DNA of 64,000 nt. Source: Acetatifactor sp. (GTDB lineage Bacteria; Bacillota; Clostridia; Lachnospirales; Lachnospiraceae). The stretch lies in contig JAEEVF010000014.1 in assembly GCA_016290775.1 (NCBI GenBank), positions 1-64,000 of the forward strand. The letters run 5' to 3'. Positions within the stretch are counted from its first letter, which is position 1. Each line of letters begins with the position of its first letter. Below, one piece after another: positions 26,439-33,962 of this stretch. Under the pieces are notes generated by a model that was given only the letters and a program-made list of their open reading frames with translations, did no database searches and was not told the DNA's origin. Position numbers and translations under genes: made by a program.

Positions 26439-26467
26439 TTGACGCGTTGGCAAGGGTGTGATATATT
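26439..26467 (+). promoter_or_regulatory. Promoter of the antisense antitoxin RNA
   Basis: TTGACG, a 17-base spacer and TATATT lie just after the AlkZ-like gene. Transcription would begin near 26474 and run toward the toxin gene. Confidence 0.7.
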
Positions 26468-26473
26468 GAACAT

Positions 26474-26590
26474 AGAAAGAGCGCCTGCTGGTAACAGGCG
26501 CCCGGCGTAATCAAGAAAACGGTTCGCCAAAGTGATTATGTTAAATCAAAGAAGCAGCATACCTTGGTTGGGGCGGCTGCTTTTTTGATT
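26474..26590 (+). ncRNA. Candidate type I antitoxin RNA
   Basis: This predicted RNA of about 115 bases starts from the promoter at 26439. It begins with a GCGCCTG/CAGGCGC hairpin, has a CGTAATCA/TGATTATG stem around a GTTCGCC loop, and ends at the AGCAGC...GCTGCTTTTTT terminator. Its 3' end is complementary to the 3' end of the minus-strand toxin transcript. The segment GTGATTATGTTAA is repeated (GTGATTACGTTAA) at 26779-26791, inside the toxin leader, giving a second pairing site. This is the layout of convergent type I modules. Confidence 0.65.
26553..26587. terminator. Shared terminator of toxin and antitoxin transcripts
   Basis: AGCAGC with GCTGCT and a T-run on the plus strand; on the minus strand the reverse hairpin is followed by TTCTTTGATTT. 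It lies where the two convergent transcripts meet. Confidence 0.7.
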
Positions 26591-26591
26591 G

Positions 26592-26684
26592 CTACTTATT
26601 GTCGTTATCCCGATGCATCGAAACCAGGGTTACCACAATGGAGGTAACCGTTACGACGATCGAGATGACCGTAAGAACAGTCAT
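26592..26684 (-). CDS. Small hydrophobic toxin-like peptide (Hol-Tox type)
   Basis: This minus-strand frame gives 30 residues: a hydrophobic membrane segment rich in Val, Thr and Ile, then a charged tail HRDNDNK. Size and shape fit putative holin-like type I toxins of Firmicutes that damage the membrane when free of antisense RNA. The consensus ribosome site (AAAGGAGGTGGG near 26709-26720) sits before a different ATG at 26706, which opens an overlapping 33-residue frame. The ATG at 26684 may thus depend on re-initiation or RNA folding. The hydrophobic frame is favoured because the relic copy at 6182 keeps the same C-terminal codons. Confidence 0.55.
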   Translation of the reverse strand: MTVLTVISIVVTVTSIVVTLVSMHRDNDNK

Positions 26685-26796
26685 ATGTACATTCGTACCC
26701 TTTCATTAGATTTCCCACCTCCTTTGCAAATGAAAAGAAATGGTTAGTATGTAACGAAAGGCGAACCGCTTTCCCGTTTGTGATTACGTTAAGAGT

Positions 26797-26825
26797 AGTA
26801 TATCATGACAATGTGGGAATGACAA
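26797..26825 (-). promoter_or_regulatory. Toxin promoter
   Basis: On the minus strand, TTGTCA, 17 bases and TATACT. The transcript would start near 26790 and carry an untranslated leader of roughly 85-105 bases with the repeat GTGATTACGTTAA on the opposite strand. Confidence 0.65.
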
Positions 26826-26869
26826 ATTAAAAATATATAAAATATACAGATGGTATATAGAAGGGAGTG

Positions 26870-27104
26870 GGGTAACAACCGCTGCGCGGTGCCATTCGCA
26901 TGCCTCTTCGAGGCAAGCTTGCATCCGCTACGCGGTGCCCAACCGCCAAATGCTTCGCATTCGTCGGTTGTCGCGCTGTCGCGCTATGCATCCAGTCCGA
27001 AATGTGTCCGCTTGTGAGCAAGCTCCCAGCGGACAATTTCGTCCTGTCTGCGCACCGCTCGTAGAAACGCGCAAATCGAACCCGCGAGTCGCTCTTCTCT
27101 AAAT
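26870..27104. repeat. Hairpin-rich noncoding element
   Basis: A chain of short perfect palindromes with TTCG or TGCG loops fills this stretch: CCGCTGCGCGG, CCTCTTCGAGG, CCGCTACGCGG, AATGCTTCGCATT, GTCGCGCTGTCGCGC and CCGCTTG...CAGCGG. An open frame crosses it on the minus strand, but its composition follows the palindromes and it has no ribosome site, so I treat it as noncoding. Its right end copies AATCGAACCCGCGA from the neighbouring tRNA-Gly. It looks like an interspersed repeat or structured RNA placed at a tRNA 3' end. Confidence 0.55.
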
Positions 27105-27165
27105 CGTCTCGCGTTTTCTCATGCAAAAAGGGCATCCATAAAGGATGCCCTTTTTACATGAGAAG

Positions 27166-27176
<11 letters not shown>
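27105..27176. terminator. Extended palindrome and terminator after tRNA-Gly
   Basis: The core GGGCATCC-ATAAA-GGATGCCC with A and T runs ends the tRNA-Gly transcript on the minus strand. The palindrome extends further on both sides: the left arm (27105-27137) and the reverse complement of the right arm share CGTCTCGCG and TTCTCATG. The right arm includes the last bases of the tRNA gene. Confidence 0.75.
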
Positions 27177-27237
<61 letters not shown>

Positions 27238-27258
27238 ATGTCGTAACTGACAAAGAGT

Positions 27259-27287
27259 AATATACTATACTTTCTCGCAAATGTCAA
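27259..27287 (-). promoter_or_regulatory. tRNA-Gly promoter
   Basis: On the minus strand, TTGACA, 17 bases and TATATT lie 22 bases before the tRNA 5' end, a near-consensus sigma-A promoter. Confidence 0.8.
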
Positions 27288-27334
27288 CACTTTAGTTTTA
27301 CTTCTTTTTACAAAATTGTATACACAATTCCCAC

Positions 27335-27363
27335 TAGACGGGAGAGGGCGAAATTGGTATAAT
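27335..27363 (+). promoter_or_regulatory. Promoter of the beta-CASP nuclease gene
   Basis: A weak TAGACG -35, 17 bases and a perfect TATAAT, about 40 bases before the start codon. Confidence 0.6.
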
Positions 27364-27403
27364 AAAATTGGTATTTTGCATATACAAACAAGGAGGTTTG
27401 TGC

Positions 27404-28999
27404 ATGAGGCTTGAGTTTATCGGTGCAGATCACGAGGTGACGGGTAGCTGTCATTATCTGGAGGTTGCCGGAAAAAACATTTTAGTGGATTATGGCATGG
27501 AGCAGGGGGCGAACGTATTTGATAACGTAAGTCTCCCCGTGGAAGAAGCAAGGATCGATTACGTATTTTTGACGCACGCGCACGTGGATCACTCGGGAAT
27601 GCTGCCGCTTCTTTATGCGAAAGGCTTTCGCGGGCACGTATATATGACCGATGCTACGGCAGATCTGTGTAGCATCATGCTTCGTGACTGTGCGCACATT
27701 CAAATGATGGAGGCCGAGTGGAAGAACCGCAAGGCAAAGCGAAGCGACTCCGTGGAGGCCGTGGAGCCCATATATACCATGGAAGACGCGCAGGGGCTGA
27801 TCAAGCGTATCGTGCCTTGTCATTATGACACGGAGATCCAGGTCTGCGACGAGGTGAAGATCCGCTTCACTGACATCGGGCATCTGCTTGGTTCCGCCAG
27901 CATCGAAGTTTGGCTGACGGAGGAGGGAAAGACGAAGAAGATCGTCTTTTCCGGAGATATTGGTAACAAGAATCAGCCGCTCATCCGCAATCCGATCTAT
28001 ACGAAGTCGGCGGATTTTGTGGTGATGGAGTCCACTTACGGCGATCGCACGCATCCCGTGAATCAGGTGGACTACAAGGGCGAGCTGACAAAGATATTGA
28101 AGGATACCTTTGACCGCGGCGGTAACGTTGTCATTCCTTCCTTTGCCGTGGGGCGCACGCAAGAGCTCCTTTTCTTCCTGCGCAAGATCAAGGTGGAGCG
28201 CCTTGTGGAAGGGCATGAGGACTTCCAGGTGTTCGTGGATTCGCCGCTGGCGGTGGAGGCCACGGAAATCTTCCAGGAAAACCGCATGGAATGCTTTGAC
28301 GGCGAGGCCATGGAGCTTGTGAAGGAAGGGATCAATCCCATTGCATTCGCGGGCCTGAAGCTCTCGATCACGAGTGAGGAATCCAAGGCGATCAACTTTG
28401 ACGAAAAGCCGAAGGTGATCATTTCGGCCTCCGGCATGTGCGAGGCAGGCCGTATCAGGCATCATCTAAAGCATAATCTGTGGCGCAAGGAATGCACCAT
28501 TTTGTTCGTAGGTTATCAGGCGATCGGCACCCTTGGCCGCAGCATCATCGAGGGCGCAAAAGAGGTGAAGCTTTTTGGCGAGCCGATCCAGGTGAATGCG
28601 AAGATCGTTTCGCTGGCCGGCATGAGCGGTCACGCCGACAAGAATGGCCTGATCGAGTGGCTTTCCGCCTTTGAGGAAAAGCCAAAGAAGGTTTTCGTCG
28701 TGCACGGCGAGGATCAGACCTGTATGAATTTTGTGGAGTGCCTGAAGATCGAGCATGGCCAGAGGGCATATGCGCCCTACAGCGGCACGGTGTTCAATCT
28801 GCTTTCAAATCAGTTCGAATATGAAGCCGAGCCTATGCCCGCGAAGAAGAAGCAGAAGGTTGCAAGTGGCGTCTTTGCAAGGCTTTTGGCATCTGCGCAG
28901 CGCTTGCTCGCTTTGGTACAAAAGAGCGATGGCATGGCGAACAAGGATATGGCGAAGTTCGCAGACCAGATCAACTCACTATGTGATAAGTGGGAATAG
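27404..28999 (+). CDS. Metallo-beta-lactamase/beta-CASP RNA-processing nuclease
   Basis: The ATG at 27404 has AAGGAGG 8 bases upstream; an earlier in-frame start has none. The 531-residue protein has the metallo-beta-lactamase metal motif LTHAHVDHSGMLP, HLLGSAS and FSGDIG. The beta-CASP insertion (DSPLAVEATEIF) and the RMM-CPSF C-terminal part (SASGMCEAGR, LAGMSGHADKNGL, VVHGE) follow. It probably cuts or trims RNA as in the CPSF-73-like bacterial branch. The last 60 residues are a basic helical tail. It is a single-gene unit. Confidence 0.9.
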   Translation: MRLEFIGADHEVTGSCHYLEVAGKNILVDYGMEQGANVFDNVSLPVEEARIDYVFLTHAHVDHSGMLPLLYAKGFRGHVYMTDATADLCSIMLRDCAHIQMMEAEWKNRKAKRSDSVEAVEPIYTMEDAQGLIKRIVPCHYDTEIQVCDEVKIRFTDIGHLLGSASIEVWLTEEGKTKKIVFSGDIGNKNQPLIRNPIYTKSADFVVMESTYGDRTHPVNQVDYKGELTKILKDTFDRGGNVVIPSFAVGRTQELLFFLRKIKVERLVEGHEDFQVFVDSPLAVEATEIFQENRMECFDGEAMELVKEGINPIAFAGLKLSITSEESKAINFDEKPKVIISASGMCEAGRIRHHLKHNLWRKECTILFVGYQAIGTLGRSIIEGAKEVKLFGEPIQVNAKIVSLAGMSGHADKNGLIEWLSAFEEKPKKVFVVHGEDQTCMNFVECLKIEHGQRAYAPYSGTVFNLLSNQFEYEAEPMPAKKKQKVASGVFARLLASAQRLLALVQKSDGMANKDMAKFADQINSLCDKWE

Positions 29000-29233
29000 G
29001 TCCGATAAATGCAACGCATTTTTCGGATCCTGGGCATTTTGATTCTCAACCACCGGTTGAGAAAAACTAAAATTCGCGCCGATTGTGCGCATGCGAAGAA
29101 TGAGATATGCTGATCATGTAAGAAGTCTCCTTGCAAGGAAATAGAAGTACACGAAAATTGCGAGGGCGCCGCAAAACCGGTGTTGCGGTGAAGAAGCAAT
29201 TTAATAACATGAAAAATACGGAGGAGAAATCAG

Positions 29234-30031
29234 ATGAACATGATCGGTGAGAACATTAAAAAGCTTCGCAAGGCGAAGGGAATGACGCAGGAGGAATTGG
29301 CAGAGGCAGTAAACGTTTCCTATCAGGCAGTGAGCAAGTGGGAAAACGGTGGCTCTCCGGATCTGGAGATGCTTCCCATCCTGGCCAACACCTTCGGCGT
29401 GACCATCGACGAATTGATGGGATTCAAGTTAAATGCATATACGAACAAGGAAAAATTCATCCGGCTGATGGCGGATGCGGGCGTGTTAAAGCGCGGGCAC
29501 TTTGACCTGCACGGGTTTGACGCAGATTACTACGTCGACTCGGAGCACTTTACCACGAACATTCATCTCGCGAAGCTGGGTGAATTCTTTGCGGACTTGA
29601 TCATGGAAGAGCATCTGGAATTCGACTGCATCGTCGGCATGGCCTACCATGGGATCAGCTTTGCGGCAGCGACTGCGATGGCGCTGGCGAGCAAGTACGG
29701 CGTGACGGTGAACTACTGTCATGACAGGAAGGTGCCGGACAGCAGGGGGCGGATTCTTTGCGGACACACCTTGGAGGACGGCGAGCGCATCGTCGTCGTG
29801 GATGATCTGATCAACAGCGGCAAGACAGTGACCGAAAGGATTGAGAGGCTTCGCGAGCTTGCAGACGTGAAGGTGGCCGCGGTGGTGGCGATCGTCGACC
29901 GATATGAGAAGGGCATGGAGAGCGTTCATGACAGTGGGGCCAAGCTTCTGGCGGAGAAATATGGCGCGAAGATCCTGACGGTGGTCAGCGGCGACGACAT
30001 CACCCGCGCCATCGGGCAAGGGATCGTATAA
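29234..30031 (+). CDS. XRE regulator fused to phosphoribosyltransferase domain
   Basis: The start at 29234 has GGAGGAG upstream and gives 265 residues. Residues 1-62 are an XRE helix-turn-helix (MTQEELAEAVNVSYQAVSKW). Residues about 100-260 are a type I phosphoribosyltransferase with the PRPP loop VVVDDLINSGKT and GMAYHGISFAAATAMA as PPi loop. The layout resembles PurR-like or orotate-phosphoribosyltransferase-like regulators that sense PRPP or nucleobases. It could also be an active salvage enzyme. The next genes downstream are thymidylate synthase and dihydrofolate reductase, which makes nucleotide control plausible. Confidence 0.85.
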   Translation: MNMIGENIKKLRKAKGMTQEELAEAVNVSYQAVSKWENGGSPDLEMLPILANTFGVTIDELMGFKLNAYTNKEKFIRLMADAGVLKRGHFDLHGFDADYYVDSEHFTTNIHLAKLGEFFADLIMEEHLEFDCIVGMAYHGISFAAATAMALASKYGVTVNYCHDRKVPDSRGRILCGHTLEDGERIVVVDDLINSGKTVTERIERLRELADVKVAAVVAIVDRYEKGMESVHDSGAKLLAEKYGAKILTVVSGDDITRAIGQGIV

Positions 30032-30206
30032 GCCGCGACAGACACCAATACTACCGCCTGGCGGGCAAAACCGGCCAGCAAGCCGTAGTGACTAGGCAAG
30101 ATAGTACTGCCTGAGAGCAACAATAAAGCTCCAGGCAGTATTAGCGGTCAAGAGAGCATCAACTACAAGAATTGTTTTGATAAATCAAGAGAACGGGGAG
30201 AGGAAC

Positions 30207-31055
30207 ATGAGTTACGCAGACACAATCTTTATCAACATGTGTAAGGACATTTTGGAGAATGGGACGAGTACGGAAGGGGAGAAGGTCCGCCCGCACTGGC
30301 CCGACGGCGCGAGCGCATATACGATCAAGAAATTCGGCGTGGTGAATCGCTATGACCTGACCAAGGAGTTTCCCATCATGACGCTTCGCAGGACCGCGCT
30401 GAAGTCCGCGACGGACGAAATCCTTTGGATCTGGCAGCAGAAGTCCAACAACATTCATGATCTGCACAGTCACATCTGGGACGAATGGGCGGATGCGGAC
30501 GGCTCCATCGGCAAGGCCTATGGCTATCAGCTCGGCGTGAAGCATCAGTACAAGGAAGGGATGATGGATCAGGTGGACCGCGTGCTTTTTGACCTGAAAA
30601 ACAATCCCTTCAGTCGCCGCATCATGACGAACATCTACGTGCACCAGGACCTGCATGAGATGAATTTGTATCCTTGCGCCTACAGCATGACCTTCAACGT
30701 GACGCAAAAGCCCGGCGCGGACAGGCTGACGCTGAATGCGATTCTGAATCAGCGCTCGCAGGACGTGCTTGCGGCAAACAACTGGAACGTGGTACAATAT
30801 GCAGTGTTATTGCATATGATCGCGCAGGTGAGTAACATGGAGGCGGGAGAGCTTGTACACGTCATTGCGGACGCGCACATTTACGACCGCCACGTGCCGA
30901 TCATCAAGGAACTGATCGCGCGCGAGCCTTATCCGGCGCCGAAATTCTGGATTAACCCGGAAGTAAAGGACTTTTACAAGTTCACGCGCGACGACGTCAA
31001 GGTGGAAAACTACGTCACCGGCGAGCAGATCAAGGATATTCCGATAGCCATATGA
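30207..31055 (+). CDS. thyA: Thymidylate synthase
   Basis: The start at 30207 follows GGGGAGAGG and gives 282 residues. It makes dTMP from dUMP and methylene-tetrahydrofolate. Family landmarks are the active Cys in LYPCAYSMTFNV (LPPCH in most ThyA), QRSQDVLAANNWNVVQYAVL around the substrate-binding Arg-Ser-Asp region, and HVIADAHIYDRHV near the end. The LYPCAY variation marks a divergent ThyA branch. Dihydrofolate reductase, which recycles its product, lies 0.9 kb downstream on the same strand. Confidence 0.92.
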   Translation: MSYADTIFINMCKDILENGTSTEGEKVRPHWPDGASAYTIKKFGVVNRYDLTKEFPIMTLRRTALKSATDEILWIWQQKSNNIHDLHSHIWDEWADADGSIGKAYGYQLGVKHQYKEGMMDQVDRVLFDLKNNPFSRRIMTNIYVHQDLHEMNLYPCAYSMTFNVTQKPGADRLTLNAILNQRSQDVLAANNWNVVQYAVLLHMIAQVSNMEAGELVHVIADAHIYDRHVPIIKELIAREPYPAPKFWINPEVKDFYKFTRDDVKVENYVTGEQIKDIPIAI

Positions 31056-31239
31056 AGCGCTCAAGGGAAAACCAAGCGGCGCCGAAGGCGACATTTGGTT
31101 TTCCTGGCGCTTCAACCTGAAACAAGGCTGCGAAGCAGCCGGAGAAGCCGCGAAGCGGCGAGTTTCAGGTTTGGCTCAATTGGAAACCAAAGAAACCAAG
31201 CGGCGCCGAAGGCGACATATATAGGGGGGGACACAAATC
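31056..31239. repeat. Hairpin-rich intergenic element after thyA
   Basis: Nested inverted repeats fill the gap: GAAGCGC with GCGCTTC, GGAAAACCAA with TTGGTTTTCC, AACCTGAAAC with GTTTCAGGTT. Small GCGAAGC-loop hairpins lie between them (GCTGCGAAGCAGC, GCCGCGAAGCGGC). AAACCAAGCGGCGCCGAAGG occurs twice, at 31069-31094 and 31191-31215. The ribosome site for the next gene (TAGGGGGG) follows. Similar hairpin chains occur at 26870 and 44800. Confidence 0.55.
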
Positions 31240-31956
31240 ATGTACGAGGACAATTACGAGAACATCTTACACAAGAACGACAAAGCGCAGGAAGAAGCCG
31301 AAGCGCTCAATGAGGTTCAAGAGCGTTGCTTTTTCCTTGGCGAAAAGATCAAGGGCATCTTTTGGTGCGAACTGATCGCGGGGATCGCATATGCAATCCT
31401 TAAAGCCATCATGGACAATGTCTCAATTTATGGTATGAAGGGAGCCCCGCTTTGGCAGACGGCTCCAATCCCGATCGCACTCGCTGCAGTCGTGGCCATA
31501 TGCTATGTTTTTACTTGTATTTTCATGATCTTGATGGGGAAGTATTATGATTCCTTCCTGAAAGCGGGCGTATTATATGCCATAGCCAATGCGTTGGACA
31601 TCGTTGAAGAATTCACTACAGGGGGTATTTCCACGATTCTTTCCTTGGTGGCCGCAGTTCTGGCCATCATGCAAATGTATTATTTTATTAACGGCATGAC
31701 TTCCATGCTGACCGGCATTGACATTGACCTGCAAGACAAGTGGGAAGTTTATTGGAAGGCTTTTTGGATCTTGTTTGGTGCATTCATTGTCTGCACGATG
31801 CTTTTATTCATTCCCGGGATCAATGTCATCGCGGCCATCCTTTTGCTTATAGTGACCATTGCCATGTTTGGCTTTGAAATCTGGCGCTTCGTGCTCCTTT
31901 GGAAGTCGTCGGGAAGCATGATCGGATATGCGAATTATTACGAATCAAGAGTTTGA
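31240..31956 (+). CDS. Multi-pass membrane protein of unknown function
   Basis: This 238-residue protein has a charged N-terminal cytoplasmic stretch and about six hydrophobic segments (near 45-65, 80-105, 115-130, 135-155, 175-195 and 198-222). I do not recognise a family. It sits between ThyA and DHFR genes in the same direction, 14 bases before the latter. Co-transcription is likely but a link to folate is not evident from the sequence. Confidence 0.7.
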   Translation: MYEDNYENILHKNDKAQEEAEALNEVQERCFFLGEKIKGIFWCELIAGIAYAILKAIMDNVSIYGMKGAPLWQTAPIPIALAAVVAICYVFTCIFMILMGKYYDSFLKAGVLYAIANALDIVEEFTTGGISTILSLVAAVLAIMQMYYFINGMTSMLTGIDIDLQDKWEVYWKAFWILFGAFIVCTMLLFIPGINVIAAILLLIVTIAMFGFEIWRFVLLWKSSGSMIGYANYYESRV

Positions 31957-31970
31957 TCCGGAGGAAGAAG

Positions 31971-32459
31971 ATGAACCTGATCGTAGCCGTAGATAACAAC
32001 TGGGCCATTGGCAACAAGAACAAGCTTCTTGTGTCGATCCCAAATGACATGAAGCATTTCCGGGAGGAGACCACGGGAAAGGTTGTGGTGCTTGGGCGCA
32101 AGACACTCGAGACATTCCCGCAGGGGCAGCCCCTGAAGAACCGCACCAACATTGTGCTCTCGAGGAATGAAAAGCATGAGGTCAAGGGTGCCATCACGGT
32201 ACATTCCCTGGAAGAACTTCTGGAAGAACTTAAGAAATATGACGATGAAGACATTTACGTGGTCGGCGGAGACAGCGTTTACAAGCAGCTCTTGCCATAT
32301 TGCAACGTTGCGCACGTAACGAAGATCGACCATGAATTTGAGGCGGACACGTACTTCCCGGATCTGGATGCGGATCCTGCCTGGGAGATCACCGCTGACA
32401 GCGATGAGCAGACTTATTTCGACCTGCCCTATCAGTTTTTGAAATACGAGAGGAAATAA
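31971..32459 (+). CDS. folA: Dihydrofolate reductase
   Basis: The start at 31971 follows GGAGGAAG and gives 162 residues. It reduces dihydrofolate with NADPH. The sequence opens MNLIVAVDNNWAIGNKN, has LLVSIPNDMKHFRE with the substrate-binding acidic residue, VVVLGRKTLETFP and YVVGGDSVYKQLLPY, all in DHFR order. It replenishes the folate used by the thymidylate synthase upstream. Confidence 0.93.
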   Translation: MNLIVAVDNNWAIGNKNKLLVSIPNDMKHFREETTGKVVVLGRKTLETFPQGQPLKNRTNIVLSRNEKHEVKGAITVHSLEELLEELKKYDDEDIYVVGGDSVYKQLLPYCNVAHVTKIDHEFEADTYFPDLDADPAWEITADSDEQTYFDLPYQFLKYERK

Positions 32460-32462
32460 GCA

Positions 32463-33947
32463 ATGCTGTTCAATTCGACGGAATTTCTGTTCTTTTTTCC
32501 CATAGTGCTTTTAGCATATCTTGCGATGCCAAAGAAAGCCAGGATCCCCTGGCTTTTGCTCGCAAGCTATTTTTTTTATGGGTGCTGGAATTATAAGTAT
32601 CTGGCGCTCATTCTGTTCACGACGGCTGTCACTTATGTCGTGGGGCTTCTTTTGGGAAAGGCGAAGTCTTCGCGAGGCAAAAAGTGGATCCTCGGCGTCG
32701 GGATCGTGTCAAATTTTCTGGTGCTGGTCTTTTTCAAATATCTGGATTTTTTGTTTGTCAATCTAAGTCGACTTTTGCAGCTCGTCCACGTAAATCCGGT
32801 GGCAAATCCCTTTGATTTCCTGCTTCCAGTCGGGATTTCCTTCTTTACCTTTCAGGCGGTGGGATATGCGATCGATGTTTATCGCGGCGACATTCCCGCC
32901 GAAAAGAATTTCCTTCAGTATGCCCTTTTCGTCAGTTTCTTCCCGCAGCTGGTGGCAGGCCCGATCGAGAGAAGCAAGAATCTGCTCGGCCAGATAAAGG
33001 AGCTTCGGGAAAAGAGGCTATGGGATAAGGATGGCCTGATCTCAGGCCTTGGCATGATGCTTTGGGGCCTTTTCATGAAGATGGTGATCGCTGACAGAGT
33101 GGCCATTTTTGTGGATGAAGTGTATGCGAATGCATATGCTGCCGGCACCGTCGAAAGAATTGCGGCTGCCATCGGTTTTTCCTTTCAGATCTATGCAGAT
33201 TTCGCGGGCTATTCCGCCGTTGCGATCGGTGCTGCCAGAATGCTTGGCATTCACCTGATGGAAAACTTTAACACGCCTTGTTTTGCGATGTCTATCGCCG
33301 AGTTTTGGAGAAGATGGCACATCTCCCTGAGCACCTGGTTTCGCGATTACGTTTACATTCCCTTGGGAGGCAATCGCAAGGGCAGGCTTCGTAAGTATGT
33401 CAATCTGATGATCACCTTTTTGCTCAGTGGTTTTTGGCACGGCGCTGCCTGGAAATTCATCCTTTGGGGCGGTCTGCACGGTGTCTATCAGATTGTCGGC
33501 GAACTGACGACGCCGATCCGAAAAAAGGTCAACTCCTTCCTTGAAGTGAATGAAAATACTTTCGGACACAAGCTTGCAAAAATGGCTGGAACCTTCGCCC
33601 TTGTTGCGTTCGCGTTGATTTTTTTCCGTGCGGACTCGTCTCGCCTTGCCCTGGATTACATCGTCGGAATGTTCACGAAATGGAACCCGTGGGTGTTGTT
33701 TGACGACAGTCTTTATGGCTGGGGGCTGAATCATTTCGAGGTCAGCATTCTCGCTCTTGGCTTGCTGGTTTTGCTTGCGGTCTCCATTGCCCGAAGCAAA
33801 AAAGGCATGGATCTTGGGCAGTATCTCCTTACGCAGAACATGCTGTTTCGGTTCGCAGTCCTTTTGTTCCTTGCATTGATGATCCTTGTCTTTGGGGAAT
33901 ATGGCGTCGATTTTGATTCAAACAAGTTCATTTATTTTGATTTCTAA
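32463..33947 (+). CDS. MBOAT O-acyltransferase (AlgI/DltB-like)
   Basis: This 494-residue membrane protein has about a dozen membrane segments. Family marks are FFPQLVAGPIER, FWRRWHISLSTWFRDYVYIPLGG and the catalytic His in LLSGFWHGAAW. Such proteins move acyl groups across the membrane onto cell-surface polymers. The following gene supplies an extracytoplasmic SGNH-like partner, as in AlgI/AlgJ or DltB/DltD pairs. It starts three bases after the DHFR stop. The acceptor (teichoic acid, exopolysaccharide or peptidoglycan) is unknown. Confidence 0.9.
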   Translation: MLFNSTEFLFFFPIVLLAYLAMPKKARIPWLLLASYFFYGCWNYKYLALILFTTAVTYVVGLLLGKAKSSRGKKWILGVGIVSNFLVLVFFKYLDFLFVNLSRLLQLVHVNPVANPFDFLLPVGISFFTFQAVGYAIDVYRGDIPAEKNFLQYALFVSFFPQLVAGPIERSKNLLGQIKELREKRLWDKDGLISGLGMMLWGLFMKMVIADRVAIFVDEVYANAYAAGTVERIAAAIGFSFQIYADFAGYSAVAIGAARMLGIHLMENFNTPCFAMSIAEFWRRWHISLSTWFRDYVYIPLGGNRKGRLRKYVNLMITFLLSGFWHGAAWKFILWGGLHGVYQIVGELTTPIRKKVNSFLEVNENTFGHKLAKMAGTFALVAFALIFFRADSSRLALDYIVGMFTKWNPWVLFDDSLYGWGLNHFEVSILALGLLVLLAVSIARSKKGMDLGQYLLTQNMLFRFAVLLFLALMILVFGEYGVDFDSNKFIYFDF

Positions 33948-33962
33948 GTGGGGGGCGTGATC

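Noticed and set aside
26827..27135. Minus-strand open frame of 102 codons across the hairpin chain
   Set aside because: No ribosome site, composition dictated by short palindromes, and its start overlaps the tRNA-Gly terminator; treated as noncoding repeat.
27482..28465. 327-codon minus-strand open frame opposite the beta-CASP nuclease gene
   Set aside because: Shadow of a conserved gene; no start signal or recognisable domain.
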